Assembly (NCBI GenBank): GCA_963669155.1
Contig: OZ022596.1
Coordinates: 124,001-188,000 of the forward strand
Length of the DNA: 64,000 nucleotides
Source of the DNA: Arbacia lixula
Taxonomy: Eukaryota > Echinodermata > Echinoidea > Arbacioida > Arbaciidae
Reading direction: 5' to 3'
Shown: positions 62,721 to 64,000 of the stretch, one piece after another
How the letters are laid out: the number at the start of each line of letters is the position of its first letter
Numbering within the stretch: the first letter of the stretch is position 1
Translations under genes and position numbers: made by a program
The notes under the pieces: generated by a model
Seen by the model: the letters and a program-made list of their open reading frames with translations, nothing else
The model's database searches: none
Told to the model about the DNA's origin: nothing

Positions 62721-64000
62721 GTCTCGTTATTTATTTATTTTTATTCCAATTTTTGTGGCATTGATATCTCAACAATGCATGAACCATTTTTCATGAAATC
62801 TTCATCATGCATGGGTATATACGTGAACATGTTCCAGCAATATTTTCAAGGTCATGACGTCATCGTGACGTCATCTACGAGCAATTTGATGAAAATCCAT
62901 TATTGGATATATCTCTTGAACCAATTATTTACATGTTATGAAATTTGACATGCATGAAGTTAATGACGTGACAAATAATTTTAATGAATAAAAACGCGCG
63001 CGTACGCGTACGTTAGTGCATAAACGCGCGCGCAAAATTTTAAAATGCTCCAAATCACCTCAAAATTGTTTTGCATACGTTTCAGGCCATTTTGAGCATT
63101 TCAAAAATTTCCGCGCGTGCGCGCGCGTTCGCGCGTTTTTCAGTGCGTTACGCGTACGCAGCCTCAAAATTCCATTTTTTTTACTGGTTTTATGTTTCTG
63201 ACACTACAAACAACACATCCTGCAATTTTGAGCAATTTCCATGCAATAACAAGGTCGTGCGGGTACGTCAAAGTTCAAAGTCTGCGCGTGCGTCAATACG
63301 TTTTTGTGTGCAAATATTGCCAAAAACATGACTGTCTTCAATCGGCCATAGCTCTTCAGAATGGCCGGTGACCCCCAATTTTCTTTTTAAATTTGGAAAG
63401 AATATGAAATGTAGATGTGATTTCATGTGTCAGTTTACTGGTAAGTACATGGTGACGTAATCATATCGCCATATAAATCGAAAAGATGAATTTTCAATTA
63501 TGACGTCATGAACTGTTTTACCCGCTTTTGCATATCTCAGTAATCCTTGGTCAATTTTCTCCCAAATTTCACTCTGTTGTAGCTGACACCTTCACCTATA
63601 GATAACTTTCATCTATATATCAATTTAATGATGTCTTCATGGTGTAAATTACATTATACGCATTGGTGTCATAATCGGATTCATGTACGTGTTATGTCAA
63701 TGGAATGGGTATTTATGAAATGACCTGACGACCTACTAGGAGCTATATCTCGCTGATGTTTAAATCTGTTACTCTGAAATTTCAGTATGTTGTAGCTCAG
63801 TCTACTAGCTTTCGGAATCTTTGCTTTACTTTTTAATCAGATGTCGGGATCATGGTGAAATTTCAGCTTGAATATCGATTTCTTAATCATTCTAGCCACT
63901 GCCTTCGGGCATTACGTGAAAAGTCAATGCAAAGATTTGTGGCTCAATGGGTAAGGCGATGTTTTATGAACGAGCATTCACCAGCCCATGTCAGTGCATG
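62721..64000 (+). repeat. Monomer M35, C/D-like, cut by the window end
   Basis: At least 1280 bp. A box from 63939, followed by the C-type deletion (GGCGATGTTTTATGAACGAGC), so no B box. The array continues beyond the window. Confidence 0.88.

Larger units (their letters stand above)
8449..64000 (+). repeat. Head-to-tail tandem array of a ~1.6-kb satellite monomer (35 copies, open at right edge)
   Basis: The boundary hairpin ATACTTGTCCACAAGTAT followed by GTCTCGTT recurs 34 times between 10063 and 62720, mostly 1.60-1.64 kb apart, always in the same orientation. Lengths range from 1.09 to 1.88 kb because of deletions and of 0-3 palindromic inserts. Every full monomer has the same order of parts: AT tract, paired TGACGTCA, two CpG tracts, another TGACGTCA, two AAATTTCAGTATG modules, the tRNA-like A/B boxes, a pyrimidine-rich segment and the hairpin. 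28 of 35 monomers keep both A and B boxes. No transposase, reverse transcriptase or other convincing protein is encoded. This is a satellite or tandemly amplified nonautonomous element. Confidence 0.95.

Noticed and set aside
8805..63371. Dozens of 60-140-codon open frames on both strands of the satellite, recurring in every monomer
   Set aside because: They recur because the DNA recurs. Many begin at TTG or GTG, sense and antisense frames overlap fully, Arg/Ala stretches come from CGCG tracts, and single-base indels between monomers break them freely. No domain is visible. They are not listed as genes.
8449..64000. CRISPR-like regular repeats
   Set aside because: The repeat unit is over 1 kb, there are no short spacers, and the context is a eukaryotic satellite.

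Overview
This is eukaryotic, almost certainly metazoan, DNA. It is AT-rich, has no operons or ribosome-binding sites, and carries transposon remnants, tRNA-derived repeats, microsatellites and a long tandem satellite. The mix of short nonautonomous transposons, a tail rich in the GACGCACG motif and a CpG-rich satellite that has not decayed fits an invertebrate, probably marine. The species cannot be named from sequence alone.

The left part (1-7291) is ordinary repeat-littered DNA with one convincing coding segment. That segment is a stop-free minus-strand frame (1081 down to 1, running off the left edge) encoding a PHD-like zinc finger followed by a Lys/Ser-rich tail. To its right lie a block with six copies of a YY1-like motif (1380-1818), a run of about ten small hairpins (2353-2636), a transposon terminus (3612-3924), a 20-bp minisatellite (3951-4023), two interlocked foldback structures enclosing a tRNA-like sequence (4642-5007), a diverged direct duplication (5309-5858) and a clean hAT-type MITE with an 8-bp target-site duplication (6516-6786).

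From about 7292 to the right edge is one head-to-tail tandem array. It has a decayed left edge of partial copies (7292-8448) and then 35 monomers (numbered M1-M35 here), the last cut by the window end. Full monomers are about 1.6 kb. Subfamilies are called A (main), B (M1, M2, M10), C (short, about 1325 bp) and D (M12, M34 and parts of others). I set each monomer from just after an 18-bp hairpin, ATACTTGTCCACAAGTAT, to the end of the next one. In order, a typical monomer holds: a (TTTA)n tract that may carry 1-3 copies of a palindromic insert; a pair of TGACGTCA sites; two CpG-dense alternating purine-pyrimidine tracts; a third TGACGTCA; two related 'TATCTC...AAATTTCAGTATGTTGTAGCTGAG' modules; a tRNA-Leu-like segment with Pol III A and B boxes; and a 3' segment ending in the hairpin.

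The array shows higher-order duplications (2,940 bp, about 4.8-5.0 kb, and an 11,275-bp shift), chimeric monomers, and a short class that keeps the A box but lost the B box. No monomer contains a convincing protein gene. The many small open frames recur because the DNA itself was recently amplified. The most interesting signals are the palindromic insert, whose stems covary between variants, and the repeated tRNA-like Pol III promoter in nearly every monomer.
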